8,703 nucleotides of DNA from an uncultured Candidatus Melainabacteria bacterium (GCA_934717895.1 CAKUZO010000072.1:1-8703); one strand, 5' to 3'; positions 1-5,187 are shown, counted from the first letter of the stretch. The notes: generated by a model from the letters alone, not told the origin. Made by a program: numbers and translations.

Positions 1-36
1 CATTACAGTAATGATCTTTTGATTTTGTGCATAAGT

Positions 37-1206
37 ATGACTGACAACCTTAAAAAACTTACCGGTAAAAATAAAAACGACTATGAAGCTGTTGCAAAAC
101 ACCTCGTAGACGATTATGATGTCGAATTATTCAAAGAGCTTGTCGATAACGACGATTTTCTTTTCGATTTTGTCAAAAACAATGTCGCACAAAGGATTGA
201 AAATGCGGTTAATCAGAATAATTACCAAAACTTGATTGAGTTTTTGAAATATTATTCTCAGTCTTATGAAGATGCAATAGTTGGTTCGCTTGTGAAATAC
301 GCTGATGAGGACTTGACAGATTTGATGTTGGATAAGTTTGAAAACGGTTGTGATAACGAAAAAATTTATGCCGCAAAATATTTTGCGAAAGTTCAAGACC
401 CGCTTGCGTATGAGTTTTTGAGATTAAATTCTTATTCTGACAATGAGTTTTTAGCGCAGAACTGTGCAATGACGCTTGGGGCGTGGCGTGATGAAAAAAG
501 TTTTGATGAAGCGATTGAAAAACTCCAAAATTCTGATGATTTTGAAAAATTATCAGCTGTGAAGTTTTTGACTGCTTATGGTGATAAAAAAGCTGTTCCG
601 ATGCTTTTTGAGGCTATGAGAACCTCGACAATGGCTGAAAATATTGCAGGTGAAATTCCGTATCTTGTGCCGCTTTATGAGCTTATTAAAAGTGATTATG
701 AAAACACACTGCTGGCGATTATTTATATAACAAATGCGCTCGGTGAAATTTTGCCACTTTCGGTTGTGTTTGATTTTGAGCTTTTTGAAGTGTTTGAGGA
801 GTTGATTAATAATCATGACGATAGCAAAGTTGCGATTACACTTCTTAATGCACATGACAAATTTGATACTTTAACTGAGAATGACGAGTATCTTTATGAC
901 GAGGACAAAAATACTAAAAATGAGATTTTTGACATCAAAAAGCTTTTGAACGGTGTAAAGAAAAAAGATTTGGAAAAATATATTAATGATGAATTGAGGG
1001 AAGATAGCCCGTTTGTCTTTACGGCACTTGACTTTGCGACAGATGAACTTGCTATTCGAGAACTTTTGAAATCAAATAATCAAACGCTAATTTTGAAAAC
1101 GGCAGAAGTTTTGAAATCTCTCGGAAACTTTGATGAAACCGCTCGCACCGTGGCACTTTTAAAGGTTACTGACATAAATATAAAAGCAATTATCAGGGCG
1201 TTGTAA
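37..1206 (+). CDS. HEAT-repeat-like protein of unknown function
   Basis: The product is 389 residues from the ATG at 37, acidic and almost wholly helical in appearance. Several 25-30 residue segments have the paired-helix pattern of HEAT-like repeats, around residues 106-131 (NEKIYAAKYFAKVQDPLAYEFL), 138-163, 168-194 (EKLSAVKFLTAYGDKKAVPM) and near the C-terminus at 351-376. There is no signal peptide, membrane segment or catalytic motif, so a cytoplasmic protein-binding scaffold is the most that can be inferred. An in-frame TTG at 19 would add six residues, but neither start has a visible Shine-Dalgarno sequence and the ATG is preferred. Only 36 bases of upstream sequence are present, so the promoter and any operon partner may lie outside. 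It stops 47 bases before the toxin gene with no terminator between them. Coding status is certain from the long open frame; function is unknown. Confidence 0.85.
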   Translation: MTDNLKKLTGKNKNDYEAVAKHLVDDYDVELFKELVDNDDFLFDFVKNNVAQRIENAVNQNNYQNLIEFLKYYSQSYEDAIVGSLVKYADEDLTDLMLDKFENGCDNEKIYAAKYFAKVQDPLAYEFLRLNSYSDNEFLAQNCAMTLGAWRDEKSFDEAIEKLQNSDDFEKLSAVKFLTAYGDKKAVPMLFEAMRTSTMAENIAGEIPYLVPLYELIKSDYENTLLAIIYITNALGEILPLSVVFDFELFEVFEELINNHDDSKVAITLLNAHDKFDTLTENDEYLYDEDKNTKNEIFDIKKLLNGVKKKDLEKYINDELREDSPFVFTALDFATDELAIRELLKSNNQTLILKTAEVLKSLGNFDETARTVALLKVTDINIKAIIRAL

Positions 1207-1215
1207 GTTTTTTAA

Positions 1216-1244
1216 TTGACAAAGTGTACTAAATGTAGTACAAT
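1216..1244 (+). promoter_or_regulatory. sigma70-type promoter of the toxin-antitoxin operon
   Basis: There is a perfect -35 box TTGACA at 1216-1221, a 17-base spacer, and a -10 box TACAAT at 1239-1244. This is the best consensus promoter in the window. Transcription should start at about 1251-1254, that is 0-3 bases before the toxin ATG at 1254, so the mRNA would be leaderless or nearly so. The AGGA at 1245-1248, which resembles a Shine-Dalgarno, lies upstream of the predicted start of transcription and so would not be in the message. Confidence 0.8.
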
Positions 1245-1253
1245 AGGATTGTA
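1225..1253. promoter_or_regulatory. two overlapping palindromes, likely antitoxin operator
   Basis: The first perfect inverted repeat is TGTACTA-AATG-TAGTACA (1225-1242), filling most of the promoter spacer and running into the -10 box. The second is TACAAT-AGG-ATTGTA (1239-1253), which covers the -10 box and the predicted start of transcription. They share the TACA at 1239-1242. Type II antitoxins with a helix-turn-helix normally bind palindromes in their own promoter, so autorepression by the antitoxin, probably with the toxin as co-repressor, is the natural reading. The palindromes are seen directly; the binding is inferred. Confidence 0.7.
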
Positions 1254-1580
1254 ATGTCAGAATATATTTTGAAAAACTACATTGATGATAACGGTAAAGA
1301 ACCTATACTTGATTGGTTAAAATCGTTAGATGGCACAATTCGTAAAAGAATTTTGTTAAGATTTGAGCGATTAAGAGATGGAAATTTTGGTGATCATAAA
1401 CAATTAAATGAATTTTTATATGAATTACGATTTAGTTATGGTGCCGGTTGTCGGGTATATTATACAATTCAAGATGAGATTATTGTTCTACTAATTAATG
1501 GTGGTGATAAAAAATCTCAAGTAAAAGATATTAAAAAGGCAAATGAAATTATAAATTATTTGAAAGGTTTAGAACAATGA
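1254..1580 (+). CDS. type II toxin, RelE/ParE superfamily (Gp49/HI1419-like)
   Basis: The 108-residue product matches the Gp49-like/HI1419 'addiction module killer' family in length and layout. An N-terminal helix region contains EPILDWLKSLDG (residues 16-27), followed by RFERLRDGNFGD (36-47), the strand ELRFSYGAGCRVYY (57-70) and the family signature INGGDKKSQVKDIKKA (81-96). Basic and aromatic residues in the usual RelE-fold positions are R59, R67, Y69, Y70 and K86/K87. Members of this superfamily are mostly ribosome-dependent mRNA interferases, although mRNA cleavage by this protein is inferred. M1 is the only methionine and is needed for the family N-terminus, so the ATG at 1254 is secure despite lacking a Shine-Dalgarno in the predicted transcript. 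The toxin gene precedes the antitoxin, as in HigBA- and HI1419/HI1420-type modules, and overlaps it by ATGA. The reading frame is intact and no key residue is obviously missing. Confidence 0.9.
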   Translation: MSEYILKNYIDDNGKEPILDWLKSLDGTIRKRILLRFERLRDGNFGDHKQLNEFLYELRFSYGAGCRVYYTIQDEIIVLLINGGDKKSQVKDIKKANEIINYLKGLEQ

Positions 1581-1879
1581 AAAATACAAAAGATTTTGAC
1601 TTGTCGAAAATAATTGAAAGTGAACTAAAAACAGAAGAAGACATAAAAGAATGGTTGTCTTTAAATTTAGATGAATATCTTCAAGACGGTGACTTGAATG
1701 CCTTTGTTCGAGCTTTAGAATATGTTGTGAGAGTTAAGGATAATATATCAAATATTTCTAGAAAAACGGGTATTTCAAGAAGTAATTTATATGCAATATT
1801 TAATGGAGATGTGACTCCTCAGTTTGATACCGTGTTAAAGCTTTTGAAGGAACTTGGTTATACTTTAAAAGTGGCATAA
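1577..1879 (+). CDS. antitoxin with helix-turn-helix (HI1420-type antidote)
   Basis: The 100-residue protein resembles the HI1420-type 'addiction module antidote' family. The N-terminal half (residues 1-50, with DFDLSKIIESELKTEEDIKEWL) is the part expected to contact the toxin. The C-terminal half (about 52-97) is an XRE/Cro-like helix-turn-helix containing ISNISRKTGISRSNLYAIFN, then a helix ending in LGYTLKVA. It should neutralise the upstream toxin and repress the promoter at 1216-1244. The start codon overlaps the toxin stop (ATGA, 1577-1580). An AAAGG at 1563-1567, nine bases upstream inside the toxin gene, is a fair Shine-Dalgarno, so the antitoxin can be translated both by coupling and by independent initiation. 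Its stop codon lies only 12 bases before the -10 box of the Nudix gene. Confidence 0.9.
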   Translation: MKNTKDFDLSKIIESELKTEEDIKEWLSLNLDEYLQDGDLNAFVRALEYVVRVKDNISNISRKTGISRSNLYAIFNGDVTPQFDTVLKLLKELGYTLKVA

Positions 1880-1887
1880 TGTTTTTG

Positions 1888-1896
1888 TGTTATAAT
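1888..1896 (+). promoter_or_regulatory. extended -10 promoter of the Nudix-HAD unit
   Basis: TGT-TATAAT is a perfect extended -10 element (TG at 1888-1889, TATAAT at 1891-1896). No good -35 box lies 16-18 bases upstream, which extended -10 promoters tolerate. Transcription starting about seven bases after the hexamer would begin at about 1903, exactly the ATG of the Nudix gene, giving a leaderless mRNA. Confidence 0.65.
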
Positions 1897-1902
1897 CAAA
1901 AT

Positions 1903-2430
1903 ATGGAATTTGTAGAAAAAACATTAGACTCAAAATTAATATTCGACGGAAGAGTCGTTAAATTATACAAAGACAGCGTGGAATTGCCGACCGGACAAAC
2001 TTCTTTCAGAGAAGTGGTTAAGCACTCTGGTGGTGTGGTTGTTTTGGCTTATAAAGGAAGTAAAATTCTTCTTGTGAAGCAATTTCGCTATCCTATGAAA
2101 GAGATTTTGTACGAGCTTCCGGCAGGCAAACTTGAACCGAATGAAGATCCGTTTGAAGCAGCAAAGCGTGAACTTGAAGAAGAAACAGGCTATTGCGCAA
2201 ATAATTGGACTGATTTAGGGTTTGTCTACACTTCACCCGGTTACAGTGATGAAAAATTGTATCTTTACAAGGCTGAAAACCTTGAATTTACGCATTGTCA
2301 CCCTGATGAAGGTGAAATTTTGGAACCGTTGGAAATTGAATCGGACGAAGTTTTTAAAATGATTAATGATGGCAGAATTATTGATGCCAAAACGCTTTGT
2401 GCGTTGATGAAGGCACAGATTAAAGGATAA
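1903..2430 (+). CDS. Nudix hydrolase, ADP-ribose pyrophosphatase-like (NudF-type)
   Basis: The 175-residue protein carries a complete Nudix box, G-x5-E-x7-REUxEExGU, at residues 75-97: G75, E81, R89, E90, E93, E94, G96. These glutamates bind the catalytic metal ions. The N-terminal strand region with FDGRVVKLYKDSVELPTG, the segment EVVKHSGGVVVLA and the downstream YTSPGYSDEKLYLY follow the pattern of bacterial ADP-ribose pyrophosphatases (B. subtilis NudF). These hydrolyse ADP-ribose to AMP and ribose 5-phosphate, and the substrate here is inferred from that likeness. An in-frame ATG at 1879 overlaps the antitoxin stop as TAATG and would add eight residues (MFLCYNQN). I chose 1903 because family members begin at this point and a promoter lies just upstream. 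The HAD gene follows after three bases and is co-transcribed. Confidence 0.88.
   Translation: MEFVEKTLDSKLIFDGRVVKLYKDSVELPTGQTSFREVVKHSGGVVVLAYKGSKILLVKQFRYPMKEILYELPAGKLEPNEDPFEAAKRELEEETGYCANNWTDLGFVYTSPGYSDEKLYLYKAENLEFTHCHPDEGEILEPLEIESDEVFKMINDGRIIDAKTLCALMKAQIKG
2422..2427 (+). promoter_or_regulatory. Shine-Dalgarno of the HAD phosphatase gene
   Basis: AAAGGA lies six bases before the ATG at 2434, inside the last codons of the Nudix gene. It fixes the HAD start and shows that ordinary Shine-Dalgarno initiation is used inside this unit, unlike for its first gene. Confidence 0.7.
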
Positions 2431-2433
2431 ATT

Positions 2434-3240
2434 ATGACAGGCAAAATTAAACTTGTTGCAACTGATATTGACGGAACGCTTGTAAAATGGGATACGAGGG
2501 TTTCTGACGGGGTAAAAAATTGTGTTAAAAAACTGCAAGAAAATGGGGTTAAAGTTGTTCTTGTAACAGGCAGAATGCATTGTGCCACAAAACATTTGAG
2601 AGATGAATTAGGGCTAAATTCGCCTGTTGTTTCATATCAAGGCGGATTGATTAAAGATAGTGACGGCAAAACGCTTTACCAAGAAAATCTTGATAGTGAC
2701 TGTGCAAAAGAGATTATTGACTGGGCACATAAAAATGATGTTCATTTGAATTTATATATTGATGATAAATTGTATGTTGAAAAAGACGACGATTGCGTGA
2801 AAAGATATACTGATGGCAAGTTTGTACCATATACGGTTTGTCCGTTTGAGTCGTTGAAAATTGAAAATGTGAACAAGATTTTGGCTATTGATTATGGAAA
2901 TGCAGAACGTGTAACGGGCTGGGTAAACGAGTTGCAGGCGAAATTTCCTGAACTTTATATTGTGAAATCAACTCCGTTTTTCTGTGAAATCGGAAGCCCT
3001 ATGGCTAAAAAATCGTTGGGCGTTGAGTTTTTGGCAAAACATTGGAATTTATCACAAGATGAAATTTTGACAATCGGGGATCAAAACAACGACATAGAAC
3101 TTTTAAAAGCCGGTGGTGTTAAAGTTGCAATGGGCAATGCTACCCCCGAACTTAAAGAATGTGCAAACTTTATTACTGATTCGGTTGAGAACGATGGTTT
3201 TGTAAAAGCTATTGATAAATTCTGTTTTTGCCAAAAATAA
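2434..3240 (+). CDS. Cof-type HAD-IIB family phosphatase
   Basis: The 268-residue protein shows all four HAD motifs. Motif I is DIDGTL at residues 11-16, with nucleophile D11 and acid/base D13. Motif II is VTGR, with T45. Motif III is a lysine at 192/193 in SPMAKKSLG. Motif IV is GDQNND at 215-220, with metal ligands D216 and D220. The long insert between motifs II and III (about 75-185) is the C2B cap typical of Cof-type phosphatases. These act on sugar phosphates, phosphorylated cofactors or nucleotides; the particular substrate cannot be read from the sequence. It sits three bases after the Nudix gene, so the pair could act in turn on nucleotide-sugar or phosphosugar compounds, for example ribose 5-phosphate released from ADP-ribose, but that is speculation. 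It converges with the MFS gene, the two stop codons being three bases apart. Confidence 0.9.
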   Translation: MTGKIKLVATDIDGTLVKWDTRVSDGVKNCVKKLQENGVKVVLVTGRMHCATKHLRDELGLNSPVVSYQGGLIKDSDGKTLYQENLDSDCAKEIIDWAHKNDVHLNLYIDDKLYVEKDDDCVKRYTDGKFVPYTVCPFESLKIENVNKILAIDYGNAERVTGWVNELQAKFPELYIVKSTPFFCEIGSPMAKKSLGVEFLAKHWNLSQDEILTIGDQNNDIELLKAGGVKVAMGNATPELKECANFITDSVENDGFVKAIDKFCFCQK

Positions 3241-3250
3241 TGGTTATTTT
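3234..3250. repeat. palindrome spanning two convergent stop codons
   Basis: AAAATAA-TGG-TTATTTT is a perfect 7-base inverted repeat with a 3-base centre. It contains the TAA stop of the HAD gene and, on the other strand, the TAA stop of the MFS gene. It is made only of A/T pairs apart from its centre, so the RNA hairpin would be weak. It may help end transcription on both strands, but it lacks a G/C stem and does not qualify as a good intrinsic terminator. Confidence 0.4.
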
Positions 3251-4785
3251 ATCTTTCCATGTCCTTTTGATCTTATTAAAAGGACGAGAGGAATAGTTAC
3301 AAATGCTGCAACTCCAAAGTATCTGAAAGTTTCAACATATCCCCAAAGACTTGCTTGTTGGATTAGTTGGCTATATACCATTTTTTCAGCCATGTAAGTT
3401 GCACTTGCCATGTCTGTACTGCTTGCCAAGCCTGATGCGACAGCTGTAACTTTTTGGACAAAAACATTGTTTGTAAAGTTTAAATGCCCTACCATCATCA
3501 TTTGATGAACTTGTGAAAATCTTGAAATCATCGTTGTTGCAACTGATGTTCCGATTGCTGCACCAATATTTTTAAGAAGGTTTTGAACCCCTGCCGCATT
3601 TGTCTGTTCGTCATTTGTCAATGTGCTACAAGACAAATTCATCATCGGAACCATTGCCATAATCATTCCAAGTCCGAATATAAAGTTTGGCAATGCAATG
3701 TCAACAAGTGCAATATTTGTGTTTATTTCCCCAAACATTAAACCGCCGATTCCAAGGATAATCAAGCCTGCTATGATTAAAGGTTTTGTCCCTATTTTTG
3801 GAGTTAAAACTCCGCAAGCTATTGTTGCTAAAAGACAACCACCACCACGAGGTATCATTGAAATTCCGCTTAAAAATGATGTGTATCCCATTAATCTTTG
3901 TAACATTGACGGCAAAATTGCTGCTGATGCCATCATAACTCCCATTAACACCATTAGAACAATGGTGCCGAAGAAGAAGTTTCCGTCCTTCATTATTGAT
4001 AAATCAATAAGCGGTTTCTTCTTTTTTGCTTGGATTGTAAAAAACGCAATCATTGCGATTAAAGACACTGCAAAAGTTTTGCAAATCCAAGCTGTTGAAA
4101 ACCAATCTGCATCGTTTCCTTTGTCCAATACTACTTGAAGGGTTAAAAGCCAAATGCATAGACAGAAAAAACCGGAATAATCCATTGTGATATTTTTCTG
4201 TTTTTTTGCGTAATCAGGGTCAAATATAAAGCTTTTGGTGAGGTGGAAAGCCGCAATTCCAAAAGGAACATTGACGAAATAAATGAATGGCCAAGACCAA
4301 GTTTCAGTCAACCAACCGCCGAGTGCAGGCCCCATAATCGGAGCCATTACAACTCCAAGTCCGAAAACCGCCATCGCTGCTGCTCGTTTTTCTTTTGGGA
4401 AAATTTCAAAAATTATTGCCTGAGAAATCGGCATAATTCCGCCGCCTCCGATACCTTGCAAAATACGTGCAAAAAGTATCATTGGCATTGACGTTGATAA
4501 TCCGCACATTATTGAAGCTATTGTAAATATTGTTATACTTAATAGGAAATATGCTTTTCTACCCATAAGTTTTGAGAAGAAATCAACCGCCGGAATAATT
4601 ACACCACTGGCAACAAGGTAACTTGTGATAATCCAAGTTGACTCGTTGTGACTGATTGAAAAACTTCCTGCCATATACGGCAAAGCTACGTTTGAAATTG
4701 TTTCGTCAAGTGCGTACATAAATACGGCTATCATAACCGGAATCATGATTACCCAAGGGTTTACGTTGGCATGGGTTTTATGCAT
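3244..4785 (-). CDS. MFS multidrug exporter, DHA2 (EmrB/QacA) family
   Basis: The 513-residue membrane protein has the length and hydrophobic pattern of the 14-TM DHA2 family of proton-driven drug exporters. TM1 contains FMYALDETISNVALP (residues 22-36), the acidic family motif D1. The TM2-3 loop has the motif A-like FFSKLMGRKAYFL (69-81), TM4 the motif B-like FARILQGIGGGG (105-116) with R107, and TM5 the antiporter motif C, VVMAPIMGPALGGWL (145-159). The substrate is unknown. An ATG at 4800 would add five residues, but the ATG at 4785 is preferred because GGAGAG (4798-4793 on this strand) stands seven bases before it. No HlyD/EmrA-type membrane-fusion gene is adjacent, so it either works alone in the inner membrane or has a partner elsewhere. 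It is transcribed divergently from nrdD. Confidence 0.92.
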   Translation of the reverse strand: MHKTHANVNPWVIMIPVMIAVFMYALDETISNVALPYMAGSFSISHNESTWIITSYLVASGVIIPAVDFFSKLMGRKAYFLLSITIFTIASIMCGLSTSMPMILFARILQGIGGGGIMPISQAIIFEIFPKEKRAAAMAVFGLGVVMAPIMGPALGGWLTETWSWPFIYFVNVPFGIAAFHLTKSFIFDPDYAKKQKNITMDYSGFFCLCIWLLTLQVVLDKGNDADWFSTAWICKTFAVSLIAMIAFFTIQAKKKKPLIDLSIMKDGNFFFGTIVLMVLMGVMMASAAILPSMLQRLMGYTSFLSGISMIPRGGGCLLATIACGVLTPKIGTKPLIIAGLIILGIGGLMFGEINTNIALVDIALPNFIFGLGMIMAMVPMMNLSCSTLTNDEQTNAAGVQNLLKNIGAAIGTSVATTMISRFSQVHQMMMVGHLNFTNNVFVQKVTAVASGLASSTDMASATYMAEKMVYSQLIQQASLWGYVETFRYFGVAAFVTIPLVLLIRSKGHGKIK

Positions 4786-4792
4786 ATTTTTT

Positions 4793-4798
4793 CTCTCC
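4793..4798 (-). promoter_or_regulatory. Shine-Dalgarno deciding the MFS gene start
   Basis: Read on the - strand this is GGAGAG, seven bases before the ATG at 4785. It overlaps the alternative upstream ATG at 4800, which has no Shine-Dalgarno of its own, and so argues for the shorter protein. Confidence 0.7.
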
Positions 4799-4825
4799 AT
4801 TTATTCAAAAAGGCATGACTTCTGC

Positions 4826-4847
4826 TTATTTCAATAGTTTTCAGGGT
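4826..4847 (-). repeat. leader element copy 1 (MFS side)
   Basis: On the - strand this reads ACCCTGAAAACT (4847-4836), one base, then TTGAAATAA (4834-4826). The same two blocks occur in the same sense in the nrdD leader at 5104-5127. It overlaps the inverted repeat TTTTCA-CCC-TGAAAA (4852-4838 on this strand), so its first part is the 3' arm of a small possible hairpin in the MFS leader RNA. No known riboswitch or regulator site was recognised. Confidence 0.55.
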
Positions 4848-4854
4848 GAAAATC

Positions 4855-4864
4855 GGGCATGCCC
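4855..4864. promoter_or_regulatory. GC-rich palindrome in the MFS leader
   Basis: GGGCATGCCC is a perfect 10-base palindrome in an otherwise AT-rich intergenic region, about 40 bases downstream of the predicted MFS start of transcription. It could be a repressor site for a drug-responsive regulator. Alternatively, the GGCATG on the - strand could pair with CATGCC at 4817-4812, which is followed by a run of T, as a leader attenuator. Neither role is shown. Confidence 0.35.
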
Positions 4865-4905
4865 CTTGGCTTTTGTGCGTTATTGGATAAATCCTTTTCT
4901 TTAAT

Positions 4906-4934
4906 ATTAAATAATGAAAAAAAAGTTAATGCAA
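4906..4934 (-). promoter_or_regulatory. predicted promoter of the MFS gene
   Basis: On the - strand a -35 box TTGCAT (4934-4929), a 17-base spacer and a -10 box TTTAAT (4911-4906) each resemble the sigma70 consensus (4/6 and 5/6 matches). The predicted start of transcription is near 4899, giving a leader of about 115 bases that includes the GGGCATGCCC palindrome and leader element copy 1. The region is AT-rich, so a chance match is possible. Confidence 0.45.
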
Positions 4935-5024
4935 GAATTCAAATTATGAAGAAATCTTAATGCGAGTTTTTCCCGACAAATAAAGATAAATCCAAAAATC
5001 AATCTTATTAATACCTTTAATCTA

Positions 5025-5054
5025 TTGCAAAGTCATGTTTGAGTGGTGTATTAT
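5025..5054 (+). promoter_or_regulatory. predicted promoter of nrdDG
   Basis: TTGCAA (5025-5030) and TATTAT (5049-5054) are separated by 18 bases and resemble sigma70 -35 and -10 boxes (4/6 and 5/6 matches). Transcription would start near 5061, leaving a leader of about 127 bases before nrdD. I see no convincing NrdR box pair or cobalamin riboswitch here, both of which control other ribonucleotide reductase genes. Confidence 0.5.
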
Positions 5055-5102
5055 ATAAGTACGAATAGATAAACGAGATTTGGTAGAAGAAGAAATAATT
5101 TA

Positions 5103-5141
5103 AACCCTGAAAACTCTCTTGAAACAAAACTTTTCAGGGTT
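5103..5141 (+). promoter_or_regulatory. 11-base-pair hairpin in the nrdD leader, with leader element copy 2
   Basis: AACCCTGAAAA (5103-5113) and TTTTCAGGGTT (5131-5141) are exact reverse complements separated by 17 bases, so the leader RNA can form a perfect 11-base-pair stem. The 5' arm and loop contain ACCCTGAAAACT (5104-5115) and TTGAAACAA (5119-5127), the element also found in the MFS leader. There is no U-run after the stem, so it is not a plain terminator; GGGGTTAG follows. It ends 29 bases before the nrdD Shine-Dalgarno. It could bind a ligand or protein, or stabilise the mRNA; its role is unknown. Confidence 0.6.
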
Positions 5142-5170
5142 GGGGTTAGTCTAAAATAATCTTTCGCAGT

Positions 5171-5177
5171 AAAGGAG
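5171..5177 (+). promoter_or_regulatory. nrdD: strong Shine-Dalgarno of nrdD
   Basis: AAAGGAG lies ten bases before the ATG at 5188. It is the strongest ribosome site in the window and supports the long N-terminus of NrdD over an internal start nearer the ATP-cone. Confidence 0.8.
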
Positions 5178-5187
5178 ATTTGAGAAT

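Larger units (their letters stand above)
4786..5187. other. divergent intergenic region between the MFS gene and nrdD
   Basis: These 402 bases hold no credible gene. The longest start-to-stop frame I noticed on the + strand is about 11 codons (ATG at 4914) without a Shine-Dalgarno. The region contains one predicted promoter for each direction, two copies of a shared leader element, the palindrome at 4855-4864, an 11-base-pair hairpin before nrdD, and the Shine-Dalgarno sites of both genes. The central part, about 4935-5020, is very AT-rich and holds nothing I can name. Confidence 0.6.

Noticed and set aside
20..35. Leaderless-type -10 box (CATAAG) before the HEAT gene
   Set aside because: The hexamer is a poor match, and transcription would begin inside the coding sequence after the ATG at 37. 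Too little upstream sequence is present to judge.
553..855. - strand frames opposite the HEAT gene
   Set aside because: They have no ribosome site and an implausible composition, and the + strand frame is continuous and protein-like throughout.
3261..3285. Inverted repeat GTCCTTTT-9 bases-AAAAGGAC near the end of the MFS gene, as a terminator
   Set aside because: It lies within the coding sequence of the MFS C-terminus, and neither strand has a U-run directly after the stem. The match may come from codon use.
3623..4138. Long + strand frame opposite the MFS gene (171 codons), and the similar frame at 4243-4491
   Set aside because: Both are antisense shadows of the transporter. The residue composition follows the complement of membrane codons and neither has a Shine-Dalgarno.
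4914..4949. Small ORF with an ATG at 4914 as a leader peptide
   Set aside because: It is about 11 codons, Lys-rich from an A-run, has no Shine-Dalgarno, and lies upstream of the predicted nrdD promoter.
4886..4993. Direct repeat GATAAATCC at 4886-4894 and 4985-4993
   Set aside because: A 9-base match in about 400 AT-rich bases is expected by chance fairly often, and the flanking bases differ.
5025..5187. Cobalamin riboswitch or NrdR box controlling nrdD
   Set aside because: I see no B12-box-like conserved core and no pair of NrdR-like palindromes. The AT-rich TATTATATAAG stretch is better explained as a -10 region.
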